Positions 42,115 to 53,500 of a DNA stretch of 64,000 nucleotides are shown here, piece after piece. Source of the stretch: Strigamia acuminata (taxonomy: Eukaryota > Arthropoda > Chilopoda > Geophilomorpha > Linotaeniidae); contig OX442314.1 in NCBI GenBank assembly GCA_949358305.1, forward strand, positions 23,739,060 through 23,803,059, read 5' to 3'. The position numbers and the translations under genes are program-made. Position 1 is the stretch's first letter; the number at the start of each line of letters is the position of its first letter. The notes beneath the pieces are model-generated. The model made no database searches. It was not told the DNA's origin and was given only the letters and a program-made list of their open reading frames with translations.

Positions 42115-45100
42115 ATGATAATTAAAAGAGAAGCAAAAAAAATTCGAAATCTAGCAAGCGAATATATTCGTTTGTACGAGATCCAAAATAAACAAACTTT
42201 AATTCCAATGTTGAAAACTGCATTGAGTGGAAATTTCAATTTTTATCGCGTGCGTTGGATAGTAACTATCGTCACTGCGTTAAGCATATGCATCTATCAA
42301 TGTTCCACCGTGATCAACTACTACTTCGAAAAACCCTTCAAAGTTCAAACCGAAATTACAGAAGAAACTACTGATGATTATCCGGCAATTTACATCTCTT
42401 CAGCCTTTACTGATGATATCATCGCTTTTCAGAAAAATCGTTCATGGAGCTTGCAAATTAGACGTACAGCAAGATAAACGAATTATTACCGATTCTCAAT
42501 CAATACAAAAAAATTCACTCCTAATTTTTATTTTATTTTAGAATGTCGGCAAACGTTTTTATTTGCGGAAGATAACGTCACTACACTACGAACAATAATG
42601 GAGAAAAGTAACTTCACAAAAATGATTCAAAACATCACATTTTTCAGAGTAAGTAAAATTAAATATTTTTTATGAACTACCAGTAATTCTTTTTGAATAA
42701 GCAAGTCAACATTTATTTGTTTAGATTAACTATAAATTTGCTTCATAAAACTAGCAAAATCCATTTTTTTTTTCTTTGTAGGGAAGCAAGAAGGAATACA
42801 ATTTGTTTGAAACTGAAGAAATGTTCACCATTTATGCAACTGTAACTAAAGTTACAAATAGTAAGTAAAGTTGATTTATTATAATGGCCACACTAGCAAA
42901 ATCTCAAATTCAAAGGCTGAAAGTATTCTAATATTGCACACCTTCAGTGCATACAATTTCACTTTTATCGATAACTATAAATCAGGGGTGGAGAACGTCC
43001 GGCCCACGAGTCGTATATGGCCCGCGAAATCATTTAGTCTGGCCATGCCAACCACAAGCAGAACTGGGCCAATTTAATTAAACGTTTGAACAAATGTAGC
43101 AGGTTTTTTTAATTGATAATTTTGGAAGGTCCACAAATAATGCTATAAATATCTAAATAGCTCGTTGCAGAAAAAAGGTTCACCACCCCTGCTATAAATC
43201 ATCCAATTCGAGTCAGATTGCTCACTTGTTCCAGATAAGTTAAGACACTAATTAGATAAATGCAGCTCCCACGGTTTTGCCTTTTCATCATTTTGAGGCA
43301 TATCTGCGAAATACATACATGCAGGTGTGATCCCGAACCACACTGACTTGTGAGTTCAGTCAAAACTCTTTTGGATCATGAGTGGAATGTTTTGTGTAAT
43401 GTGTCCCTGTGTACCAAATCAAATAGGCCCCATGCAGGGCCTTTGAGAAAGAATGTTTCCGCCTCAAAGGCGAAACCTGTCATGACAAAATCCGAGAGAA
43501 TACAGTAATACGAAAAGTATAGCATAATACCACTTTAAGAATGTGCCTACTGCTATTAAAATGCAATAATGTTCTTGCACAATAATATCTTTTTGGTGTT
43601 GAATTTGATTAAATAGTTAAAAAATTACCAATTGGACCAGAAAATCGAGTGAAAATTCAGATTCACACAAAAGAGACCTACACTAAAAACCGTTTCCTTC
43701 TTGGAGTAAGTAAAAAAAAAAAAATTCGCTCTATACACATACAACTTAAAGAAATTAAATAATTTCTTTTGTGTAGGTAACCTTGCAAGCAAAAGTAGTC
43801 ACACTATCATTTATAATGCCACTGAGCATACACACGGCACATTTATTTAAACAAACTTCCTTTGCTTTCACTTCTAAAAGAGTAAGTTTTAATTAGCACT
43901 TTTTTACTGACTAATAATCATCTTTTGTTAGTTCACATTTCTTAATAGAAAAGCCTCTCCATGCGTCCCACTAACTGTTATGGAAGACTGTCACTATAAA
44001 TGTTACTTGAATTCGATCAATGCTCTGAATTTTACGTGCCAGTAAGTTAGAAAATCAAATAAAACAAATTTATTACGTAAACTCCATTACTTTACACGTG
44101 TGAATTTATAGCTTACCAATATTGCCCCAGGAAAACAAAAGCGACTGCATTACAAATGAATTGACATGCAATTACACGCGACAATTGGGACGAGTGAGAT
44201 GGACAATTAACCCCCAATACACTTGCAATTGTCCAAGGGAATGCCGTAAAACTGTGGTTACTTCCCATCACTACTTCGACGAATATGAAGAAAAATCAAC
44301 AAGTTTTTACTCCTTCAGCAATTGGATCCGTACATTGCAAGAATATTACTCCTACGACTTCATAGCCCTCTTGTGCGACATCGGAGGGTATTTAAGTTTT
44401 TATACGGGAATTTCTTGCCTGACACTTACTTACTCAATAGTCAGCAATATTATGACACTGTCATTCCACCTTAATAAAATCAGTCCGTACAAAAAGCATG
44501 TGGTTCAGCAAACTCAAAAAATGATAATGCAGACTGAACAAGAATTAACAAAGAAAATCCACGACCCATTTTTCAAGCTATTCAACAATATAAAGAAGGC
44601 GACAATTCTAATTGGTTTAGTTACTAGCTGCTACTTAATGTACGTTCAAAGTGTGTTTTACTTGACCTATCCTACATACGTTACTATAGAACTTGTACAA
44701 GACAGAGATGTTCAAATCCCGAGCATTGTTATATGTAGTGATAATGCAAAAATATACATGAAAAAAGTAAAAATGCAACAGAAAAAAATGAATGTGCGTT
44801 GTTCCGAAGATATAGACATACTCGATTTACTTGATCTATATAAAAACGATGCCACATTATTATGGAACACATCTAGCGATTTCATAAACTTTGAAATGGG
44901 CAAGGTGCGTTATTGCATTTAGCTAGTATTGCATTTGTTTAAATAATCGGGTGTCCCTCCAAGTAAGCCTAGGCTGTTGAGGGGCACCACTGTTATTTTT
45001 TAATAAGGAATTAAATTATTATTATTATTATTATTATGACAATTTTCAGAACATGGGAAAACAATTTGGAGAGCTAAGTGCTGTTTTACAACCAAGATTT

Positions 45101-48100
45101 GGGAATATTTCATCTATAGATACTGTGTTTGGAAACTGTGTTAAAATGGAGTCTGGTAAGAGAACTTATTTATTAGATGCGACCACATATACATTATGCA
45201 CCCAGGAACTTGATGCCAAATTCGTACTGCACAGTGCACATCCCATTTTATAATATGATTTCCTAATTCCAGTCGTTATCTAGCCTGGTAATGCTAAAAT
45301 AAAGTAAATAAACAACAATAAACTCATTTACAAAATGGAACCGAAATTGTGTTGCTTTGTAAGCCACACAAAGCTTGATAATCGCCATGTTAAATGCATG
45401 CGCAGAATGTATTGTGCAGTTTGAATTTGGCATCTAGAAAAAGCTTGCATGATCGGTCTTAGTTTTCGGGTTTGGCCATCTGAACTGGGATCAGACGACC
45501 AAGCGGATCTGCAGTCAATCCGCGCGGATAAAATTGTCTGGATCCGCAATCCGCAATCCGATACACAAAGTGATGTTTGTTATTTTTCAGCAGTTTGGTG
45601 ATATTTCGGTCAATTTTAGGCGTTTTCGTAATGAAAACATGACAAAAATGTCAAAAAAAATTTTTTTAGGAACTATTAAAAACAATATTATTTTATAGGG
45701 TATGTTCAGCACGTGACCTTGCGTTGCATTGTGGGTAAGGGTTGCTTAGCAACCCTTGTAAACAAATGTCGGCGGCCATGTTGGTGTACAAGGATGCATG
45801 TAAACAACAGGGAAATGTATGTTTTTTGGATTTATTTTTAAAAATACGAAAAATTATGCATCTAATTTTGCAAGTAGATGATTAATAAAGTAAATAACAA
45901 TAGTTTAGTGATTTGTATATTCATTTCTTGATTATTTTTTAATATCAAACGCTCCGTATACTGTAGGTTTTTCAATAGAACGCTCCATATACGTTGAGCA
46001 TTTTATTATACATATGAATTCACTTTAATTATTTGCCGGATTAATATTTGTTCGTTCATTGTTTGTCGTGATTATTATTTGCCATGGTGATTTGTTCTTA
46101 TACGTTGAGCATTTTTCGGTAGTGCATAGGGAGCCACTAATGGAATGGACTAATCGGCAGCTGTCAGCTTTCAGCCGTCGACTGTCGCGGCCGTCAGTCG
46201 ACAGTCGACCGTCACCTGTCGAATGTCGCGTCCGTCGGACGTCGACTGTCAGCCGTCGAATGTCGCGGTCGTCAGAAGTCGACTGTCGCGGTCGTCAGAA
46301 GTCGACTGTCGCGCCGTAAGCCGTCGACTGTCGATCGTCAGCAGCGACGGCCGCAACAGTCGGCGTCCGACGGACGTGACAGTCGACAGCTGACGGCCGC
46401 AACAGGTCGACGACCAACGGAGACGATAATCGACAGCTGACGGCCGACAGTAGACAGTCAGCCATCGAATGTCGCAGCCGTCGACTGTCGACGGTCAGCC
46501 GCAACAATCGTCATTCGACAGGTGACGGCCGCGACAGTCGACGGCTGACAACTGACAGCTGCCGGTTAATTTCGACTATTTTCGGTTAATTCGAATCGTC
46601 AGCTGACGATTAGTCCATCCCTCAGAATAATGGCTACGTATTACGTAGCCATTATTCTGAGGGATGGACTAATCGTAGTACGTAGTACGTAGTACGTAAT
46701 AAAACTTTTGTTCGTTACTTTTATTATAAAAGTAACGAACAGCCGAACACTCGTCCGGACGTTCGAGCGGGCGATCAGACGAGCGTTCGGGCGGACGAGT
46801 GTTTGGGCGTTTGGGCAGGCGAACAGACGAGTGTTTGAGCGTCTGGGCAGGCGAACGGACGACCGGCGTTTGGGCGGGCAAATGGACAGCCGAACACTCG
46901 TTCGGCCGTTCGGACATAACTACAGAACATAATTATAGAAAAAAAAATACAGTTTTATTAAAAACTAAAAAAAATCTAACAAATTGTTCTTCATTTTATT
47001 TACTTATTTCTATCATTTAAACACGCTTAAGGGTTGCTTAACAATCACTGTGCTGCACTGCACGGTCACGGTCACGTGACAAACATCCGCCATTTTTTTT
47101 GTCACCAACGCATCGTCATATGACGCGTGCTGAACATACCCTATTGGCAATCCGGGTCAGATCGCCTGATTCCGATTCGCAAAATCTGCTGATGGATTCG
47201 GATTGGCGCCGAATATGACCCGATTCGCAAAGAATTCAAGCTTACTCCGTATTATGATACCCCATTATCCCCAAAATGAAATAAAATAAATTTATGTAGT
47301 TAGGCTATCTAAAAATAAGGTTAGTAAATAATAGACAAAATTAGCATACGGTAGCAACAGTGGACATATTGAAAATAGTGAATATTGAAGTTAAAAATTA
47401 AAAATTTCACTTTTGGTTACCTGTACTGCAGATATCATCGAGTATAACCCAACGACAGCAATAGCCTTAGCATTTTTTATTTCTAGAGGAATAAAGTGCA
47501 ATTCACATTCTAAGGTAGTTATTTCATACATGAAGAAATATATATTAATTCGTATTTAATTTGTTTGTTTGTTTGTTGTGAAACACATGTAGACTTTTTT
47601 AATGCAAACTGAAGAACGAATTGATTTAAAAACAATGGATATTCAACCTCATAACTCTTGGATGAATATGAAATTCATACGACAAACAGTAAGCATCAGT
47701 AGTAATATACCGAGCACAATCAATTAGTACTAAACTAATATACCAAGCGCAATGGGTAATTGTCACATGACGGGATAATTAGGTCAGTGTTATGTATCAA
47801 TAACATCAGTTAAAGCTAGGCTTAAGTGTTGTTAATATGCAACAATAACATGTGAACTTATTAACCGAGTAATAATTGCATAGTTGCAACAATTACTCAA
47901 GCGCAAGTTGTATTTAACACAAGAATTTACCTACCGGTATACAAAATCTAAAAATAAAAAAATAAAAACACATCCATACCATTGTGAAGATTTCAAATTT
48001 GAACCTAACACCATTTGGATTTGTTTGAAACACCCACACGAAACAACATTTCACTGATGAAAATTCCTGGCACCAGAAATTTTTATCAGTGAAGACCAAT

Positions 48101-48789
48101 CAGATGTTGTCACTGTTTAATTATTAAATTAAATCAATGTTGTCTGACTCTCCTCATTGTTTGCATAAATTGTTATTTAAACTATTTAACAATCTTCAAA
48201 ATAACTTAGATGATCCGAATAAACACCCCAACAAACCCTTGTACACCATCTTTAGAAGCATTCAAACTTTGTGAAGAAAACTGTCTTGAAACCAAAAAGG
48301 CAACTGAAAATATCAACTGCAGGTTTGTTATCATATTTTTAAATTATTATTAGTTAATCTAATTTCCTTTTTATGACAAATCTCCCAAGCTTGCCGTTTA
48401 TGAATGCCACCAATGTGCCACCATGCAAAACAATTGCAGCAGCAAAATCAGCAAGAACTTCGTACCTCAAAGTTTACGCAAATAATGATGCTATTCGCGA
48501 CTGCAGCTGCTCGCCCCCTTGCAACTACACAATTTTCATACCATTTTCTGAGTATTACCAAACGTTTAATATGCTGAGTTTAATGGTGATAAAATTAGAA
48601 TTCGAATCCAACATCCGTGAAATTTTTAAGCAAGAATTAACAATTAAATTGACCAAATTAGTTTGCGATTTTGGATCAATCACAGGCTTCTTTTTGGGAA
48701 TATCTGTTTTGTCAAGTTTAGAATATTTAGAAAACTTTTCCAGCTCTGCTGTACAATTCAAACGCCAACTTAAGAGAGGGAGAAATTAA
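42115..48789 (+). CDS. Tandem-fused double DEG/ENaC channel gene, copy 1, intact
   Basis: Twelve coding exons: 42115-42463, 42542-42648, 42782-42860, 43617-43705, 43777-43881, 43932-44041, 44112-44904, 45050-45155, 47432-47514, 47593-47688, 48210-48322, 48390-48789. They total 2430 nt, 809 residues, no stop, all GT/AG. Subunit 1 (1 to ~393) has TM1 (VRWIVTIVTALSICIYQC), the post-TM1 DYPAIYI segment, a Cys-rich extracellular domain with CNCPREC, and TM2 with the pore motif GIS. A cytosolic linker (~394-441) follows. Subunit 2 has its own TM1 (~442-467), IPSIVIC, CSCSPPC and TM2 with GISVLSSLE. Exon boundaries and phases of the two halves correspond. DEG/ENaC subunits have both ends in the cytosol and assemble as trimers, so a C-to-N fusion is topologically allowed. 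The start ATG follows an acceptor at 42102. Introns hold two transposons absent from copy 2. Confidence 0.88.
42983..43191. mobile_element. hAT MITE with exact 8-bp duplication, intron 3 of copy 1
   Basis: It starts CAGGGGTGGAG and ends CACCACCCCTG, flanked on both sides by CTATAAAT (42975-42982 and 43192-43199). Copy 2 lacks it, so it inserted after the gene duplication. Confidence 0.92.
45156..45253 (+). other. Open reading continuation past exon 8 (possible intron retention)
   Basis: If the donor GTAAGA after exon 8 is not used, the frame stays open for 33 more codons and ends at TAA; AATAAA motifs follow at 45297-45325. Copy 2 has a similar continuation (54735-54865). A shortened protein lacking the rest of subunit 2 is possible, but this may be chance in a recently duplicated intron. 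Confidence 0.35.
46140..46610. repeat. GC-rich array of GTCGACTGTCG/CGACAGTCGAC motifs
   Basis: Short motifs such as CCGTCGACTGTCG, CAGCTGACGGCCG and CGACAGTCGAC recur in both orientations over ~470 bp. ATGGACTAATCGGCAGCTG at the left end is mirrored by CAGCTGACGATTAGTCCAT at the right. It forms a nested foldback inside the larger transposon. Confidence 0.75.
46607..46675. repeat. Perfect 69-bp palindrome (34-bp arms, 1-bp centre)
   Basis: The arm CGATTAGTCCATCCCTCAGA...GGCTACGTA is followed by one T and its exact complement. No mismatch was found on reading both arms. Confidence 0.95.
46710..46740. repeat. Perfect 31-bp palindrome (15-bp arms)
   Basis: GTTCGTTACTTTTAT, one T, then ATAAAAGTAACGAAC. 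It lies 34 bp after the 69-bp palindrome, separated by GTAGTAC repeats. Confidence 0.93.
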
Positions 48790-51060
48790 ATTAATAGTCT
48801 ATCTCCCATTCATGCAAACTTCTGAATGTACACGTTCTATATAAACGATAATTTCCAGCATTTTGTAATCACACATCGCTTGTAAAAATAAAATGTACAA
48901 TTTCTTTCATCACAACACATGATCTCGTTCTTGTAAGTTGTATTTGTATTTGTATTGGTCCACGATACCCTTAATTTAATGTTGTGGACCAATACCCATC
49001 CCCAAGCCATTTTACTATTGGGATGGTTTTTCCGTATGGGTATCGGTCTAAAACATTAAATTAAGGGTATCATGGACCATAACACTAATACAAAAGTATT
49101 GGAGGATTGTTATGCTTCCATTTGCAGATGATAAACTGCCTTTGACATGGATATTTCAGCAGAATAATGATTCTAAGCATAAAGTCAAGTCAATTGCTCA
49201 GTGTTCTAAACCCATTACATGTAGGCTTTGACTTGGCCTTCACAATCACATACAATATTTTGGTTCTCCAACAAAATATTGAAATGTGTTGTTCAAATAA
49301 ACAATGATTTTCTGAAGAAACCGGTTTTTTTTTGTGATTTTTTGAATGTGGTGTTAAAATTTTTCTGCCGGCCCAACTCACTTAAGCGTGGTGGCCAAAT
49401 ACACTTGTGCCAAGTAGCGCATATTCAAATGGAAATAACTTTTGACCTATTTAAATTAAAAATTCATTCTTTTTTTAAAAAATAAAGCCCAATGTTTGTT
49501 CTTTAAGCTACATTTGTTTTGATTAGAAGCATCTTTTAGGGTTTGAATTTCACCATTTTATTTTTTTTAACATTAAAATATACATGCGGCCCAATACACA
49601 TGGGTGCGGGTAGTACATGCGTTGTCCGAAAAGATATGGAGGCGAAAATAGGGACTGTAATGTGGTCTGGCTTCCTAAAAAGGCACTCCATGGTCTGCAT
49701 TTTGGAACTTGTAGCCCTTTTTCTTCGAGAACCGACAAATCTGCCTCTGCTCACATAAATATCAAAACCCTGTAAATGTTTAATTGTAATTTTCTTTAAT
49801 GAATCTGGTGTCGATTGGCAATTGTCAATAAATGTCTAACTGACACTATCTTTTTGGCCACTGGTTCTATTGTTTGCTTTTCACCAAAGATTACCCGATT
49901 GAGTAATCACTTGCCCCATGCCCTTCAATTCTAAGTTAAAGGGCCCCGGTGCACATACAAAATAAAGTGATTAATTTTTTGAGTTTATGCTATTTCTTTG
50001 GTTTTTGATAAGATTTGGGTTCTTTACTTCGTGGCAGTATTTGCGTATTGTCTTCATTAATGCCATACAGCTAAAAGTGCTCATTCTGCAATTGGCCGCT
50101 GCAATCTATCCAAAAATAATTTTTCTTACGCTGATTATTAGTTTTTATAACAGTGGCAAGAAAATTCATCAAATATTTAGTTCGAATTACTTTTATTTAA
50201 AAAAAATCTGTAAACTGCAAAAATATAAATTGTAAAAAATATTGGCTTACGTTTTCACAAAAGTAACAAGAAAATTGAATTTAAATCATCACATTCCGAG
50301 AAAGCAAATGCATATAATAAACTTTATGGTAATGATGAATATTACAAAAAAAAGCCACTTGCAATCTTACTCCATAATTGGCTCACGCAATCTTACTCCA
50401 TAATTGACTCACGCAATCTTGACCTAAAACCCGTTATTGCACATGATAGAATCACTCCTGAATTACTCCGCAGTTGCCACGAAGACGAGGCCCTCGTGCA
50501 TTGTGCAGCTGTTTGAATTTATATGAACATGCAACATGATGATTTTGACTAATAATTTTGCGCACTGATTATAGTACATGTATTTTAAATCAAACTGTGC
50601 AGCCATAGCGCTGAGAAAACATAACATTCTGCATTTCTGCGAGTGCCAGTGAGAGAGAAAGGTTCTTATTCAGATAATTCTTGTTTGACTTAAACGTAAG
50701 TCCAATTACGCGTAATTTCTCAAAAATCCTACTCCGTATTAGTTTTCATTTTTATTCTCAATTGTCTTCGTACGACTTGTTGTCGCTAATGTATACGTCG
50801 CTAAAACGTCCCGTTTTTTCCGAAATTTGCTATCTGGACTGTCGCTAAAGTGACCTATTCCGGTACAGACACGAAACGAATTTTAGAGGCGTTTTTGACT
50901 TTTTGAATGCAGCTAGTGTGTAAATTACTTTAATATCTAGATACGGTTGTTTCAATTATTAATTAATTAATATATTGTTTATTTCCAAGAAGGAGGGGTG
51001 CCCCTAACCAGCCGAAGCCTACAAGGAGGGATACCCCAGCGTATAAACATCCAACCATAC
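48790..51060. other. Spacer between fused channel copies 1 and 2
   Basis: AATAAA after copy 1 lies near 48887. A foldback of ATACCCTTAATTTAATG and its complement spans about 48958-49075. It continues into DNA (49085-49200) that recurs at 62270-62400 in the third channel gene. From 50341 to 50755 lies a 415-bp segment repeated upstream of the third gene. CGCTAAAA motifs sit at about 50790-50860. No gene is recognised. Confidence 0.5.
50341..50755. repeat. Direct repeat upstream of copy 2 (also 59741-60175)
   Basis: TTACAAAAAAAAGCCACTTG through TTTTTATTCTCAATTGTCTT occurs almost unchanged at 59741-60175. The distance (about 9.4 kb) is close to the spacing of the channel gene copies. It may be part of the duplicated unit or a dispersed repeat. 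Confidence 0.8.
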
Positions 51061-52530
51061 ACTCAAACCTCAAAACAAAAATTTTATATTAATATCTGTT
51101 GCATTTCCGCATGTATGATATACCGGTATGCACTGTTAACTCATGTGTTACACATCAGTCAAAGGATAATGAAAAAAAAACTAAATCAAATTTCAAACCA
51201 GAAAAACGTACCGGTAAGTTGAAAAATTTTTCATTTTTAAAAAAAAAAAATTCTCAGTATTTAATTTAAGTTACAATTATGTTCATAATATTTTTAATTT
51301 TCTTAACCAGGTGCAATCAAAAATGATAATTAGAAGAGAAGCAAAAAAAATTCGAAATCTAACAAGCGAATTCATTCGTTTGTACGAGATCCAGAATAAA
51401 CAAACTTTAATTCCAATGTTGAAAACTGCATTGAATGGAAATTTCAATTTTTATCGCGTGCGCTGGATAGTAACTATCGTCGCTGCGTTAAACATATGCA
51501 TCTATCAATGTTCCACCGTGATCAACTACTACTTCGAAAAACCCTTCAAAGTTCAAACCGAAATTACAGAAGAAACTACTGATGATTTTCCGGCAATTTA
51601 CATCTCTTCAGCCTTTACTGATGATATCATCGCTTTTCAGAAAAACCGGTCATGGAGCTTGCAAATAAGACGTACAGCAAGATAAACGAATTATTATTCT
51701 CAATCAATACAAAAAAATTCACTCCTAATTTTTTTTTCTTTTAGAATGTCGGCAAACGTTTTTATTTGCGGAAGATAACATCACTACACTACGAACAATA
51801 ATGGAGAAAAGTAACTTCACAAAAATGATTCAAAACATTACATTTTTCAGAGTAGGTAAAATTAAATTTTTTTTTGAACTACCAGTAATTTTTTTTGAAT
51901 AAGCCGAGTCAACATTTATTTGTTTAGATCAACTATAAGTTTGCTTCATAAAACTAGCAAAATCCATTTTATTATTTTTTTTATTTTCTTTGTAGGGAAG
52001 CAAGAAGGAATACAATTTGTTTGAAACTAAAGAAATGTTCACCATTTATGCAACTGTAACTAAAGTTACAAATAGTAAGTAAAGTTGACTTATTATAATG
52101 GCCACACTAGCAAAATTTCATATTCAGAGGCTGAAGGCATTCCTACGGTACAGTAATACACAAAGTAAAGTCTAAATCACTTTAAGAATGCACCTACTAC
52201 TATCTAAATGCAATAGTGTTCCTGCACATTAACTTTTTGGTTTTTAATTTGATTAAATAGTTAACAAATTACCAATTGGACCGGAAAATCGAGTGAAAAT
52301 TCAGATTCACACAAAGGAGACCTACACTAAAAACCGTTTCCTTCTTGGAGTAAGTAAAAAGAATGCGCAATACACACATAAATTAAAGAAATTAAATACT
52401 CCGTAATTTCTTTTGCATATAGGTAACCTTGCAAGCAAAAATAGTCACACTATCATTTATAATGCCACTGAGCATACATATGGCTCATTTATTTAAACAA
52501 ACTTCCTTTGCTTTCACTTCTAAAAGAGTA

Positions 52531-53500
52531 CCGTAAAGCGGGGTGACTTTGGCTTAAGGGGTGACTTTACCCCAAAGTGAAAAAAAAGATTTGCTGCATT
52601 GCCAAAGACAGGCAGTAGGAAATATTAACAAATAAAAAATATGAAAATATACTATAAAGTATGCTCTTTCACACTCTTAAGCTGGATTTTATCTCAGCAT
52701 GCACACAAACCTTAAAAAAATTCACAAGTGGATGCATGTTTTTAACTTAAAAAAAGAAACACTCAAAAATTATTTTATATCTCAGAAATGGTTAGAGTCA
52801 GGACAATGTCCTTTTAAAGTGTTAATCTGTAATTATTCACGACCTTTCAGTTAAAATTTCATGCACTTATCATGAACAGGAAAGTCAGGGGAACATGTTA
52901 TCATCACTGGGGCGACTTTGGCCATTTTTTGGGGTGACTTTACACCACCCCTACAGATGGGGTGACAAGAGCTTTGTAATATTATTTTTTGATTGTTTTG
53001 TTCCTATTTGTTTATTTTTCTATCTTTAAACACTTGTGATTATTTATGACATTTTTAATGCAGTTTTTTTTGTTGTTTCAATTTTTTGTAAGAAATAAAT
53101 TTCTAATGTTCTTATAATTAAGTCATGATCACATGAATTTATAGACTGAACATAAAAAATGTCAGAAAAACTTTAGAATGTGACAAAATGATTTTTAAAT
53201 GTTTTCTGATAAAATCTTATTATAATTATTATTATAATTATTATCTGATTAAACATTATCATTGGATTTCAATGGTGTTCCAATTGATGGCCAAAGTCAC
53301 CCCAAGCAGGTGTGAAATTGGTCAGCTGGATTAATTTTTTTTTTTTAAAAATGTAATAACTATAATTTTTTTTAAACTTGCCATTGTTTAGCACATACAA
53401 ATATATACCTTACATTAAATTTTCATAACAATATGATTATTCCTAGGATTGTTATTGAAATCTGCAACAAAAAGTGGCACAAAGTCACCCCGCTTTACGG
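52531..53500. mobile_element. TA-flanked DNA transposon in the exon 5 splice donor of copy 2
   Basis: The ends CCGTAAAGCGGGGTGACTTT and AAAGTCACCCCGCTTTACGG are exact complements, bounded by TA at 52529-52530 and 53501-53502. Copy 1 has the empty site (AAAAGAGTAAGT). No transposase frame. The 2-bp TA duplication suggests a Tc1/mariner-type transposase. Confidence 0.92.

Larger units (their letters stand above)
45697..47142. mobile_element. Non-autonomous DNA transposon, ISL2EU-like, in intron 8 of copy 1
   Basis: The 1446-bp unit starts AGGGTATGTTCAGCACG and ends CGTGCTGAACATACCCT, flanked by AT on each side. Copy 2 has the uninterrupted site (ATTATTTTATTGGCAATCC near 55265-55285), which confirms both ends and the 2-bp duplication. 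A 2-bp AT duplication is typical of ISL2EU elements; the assignment is inference. The interior holds GC-rich TCGACTGTCG-type repeats and two perfect palindromes, and no transposase frame. Confidence 0.88.

Noticed and set aside
43949-44041. Exon 6 of the channel starting at the acceptor TTAATAG (43948)
   Set aside because: It gives the wrong phase. The acceptor 17 nt upstream (TTTTGTTAG, 43931) keeps the frame and yields FTFLNRK, matched by YSFLNRK in the third gene.
45053-45253. Exon 8 running to the stop at 45253 as the normal end of the fused channel
   Set aside because: A good donor (GTAAGA) at the homologous position and in-phase downstream exons up to TM2 make the spliced form far more likely.
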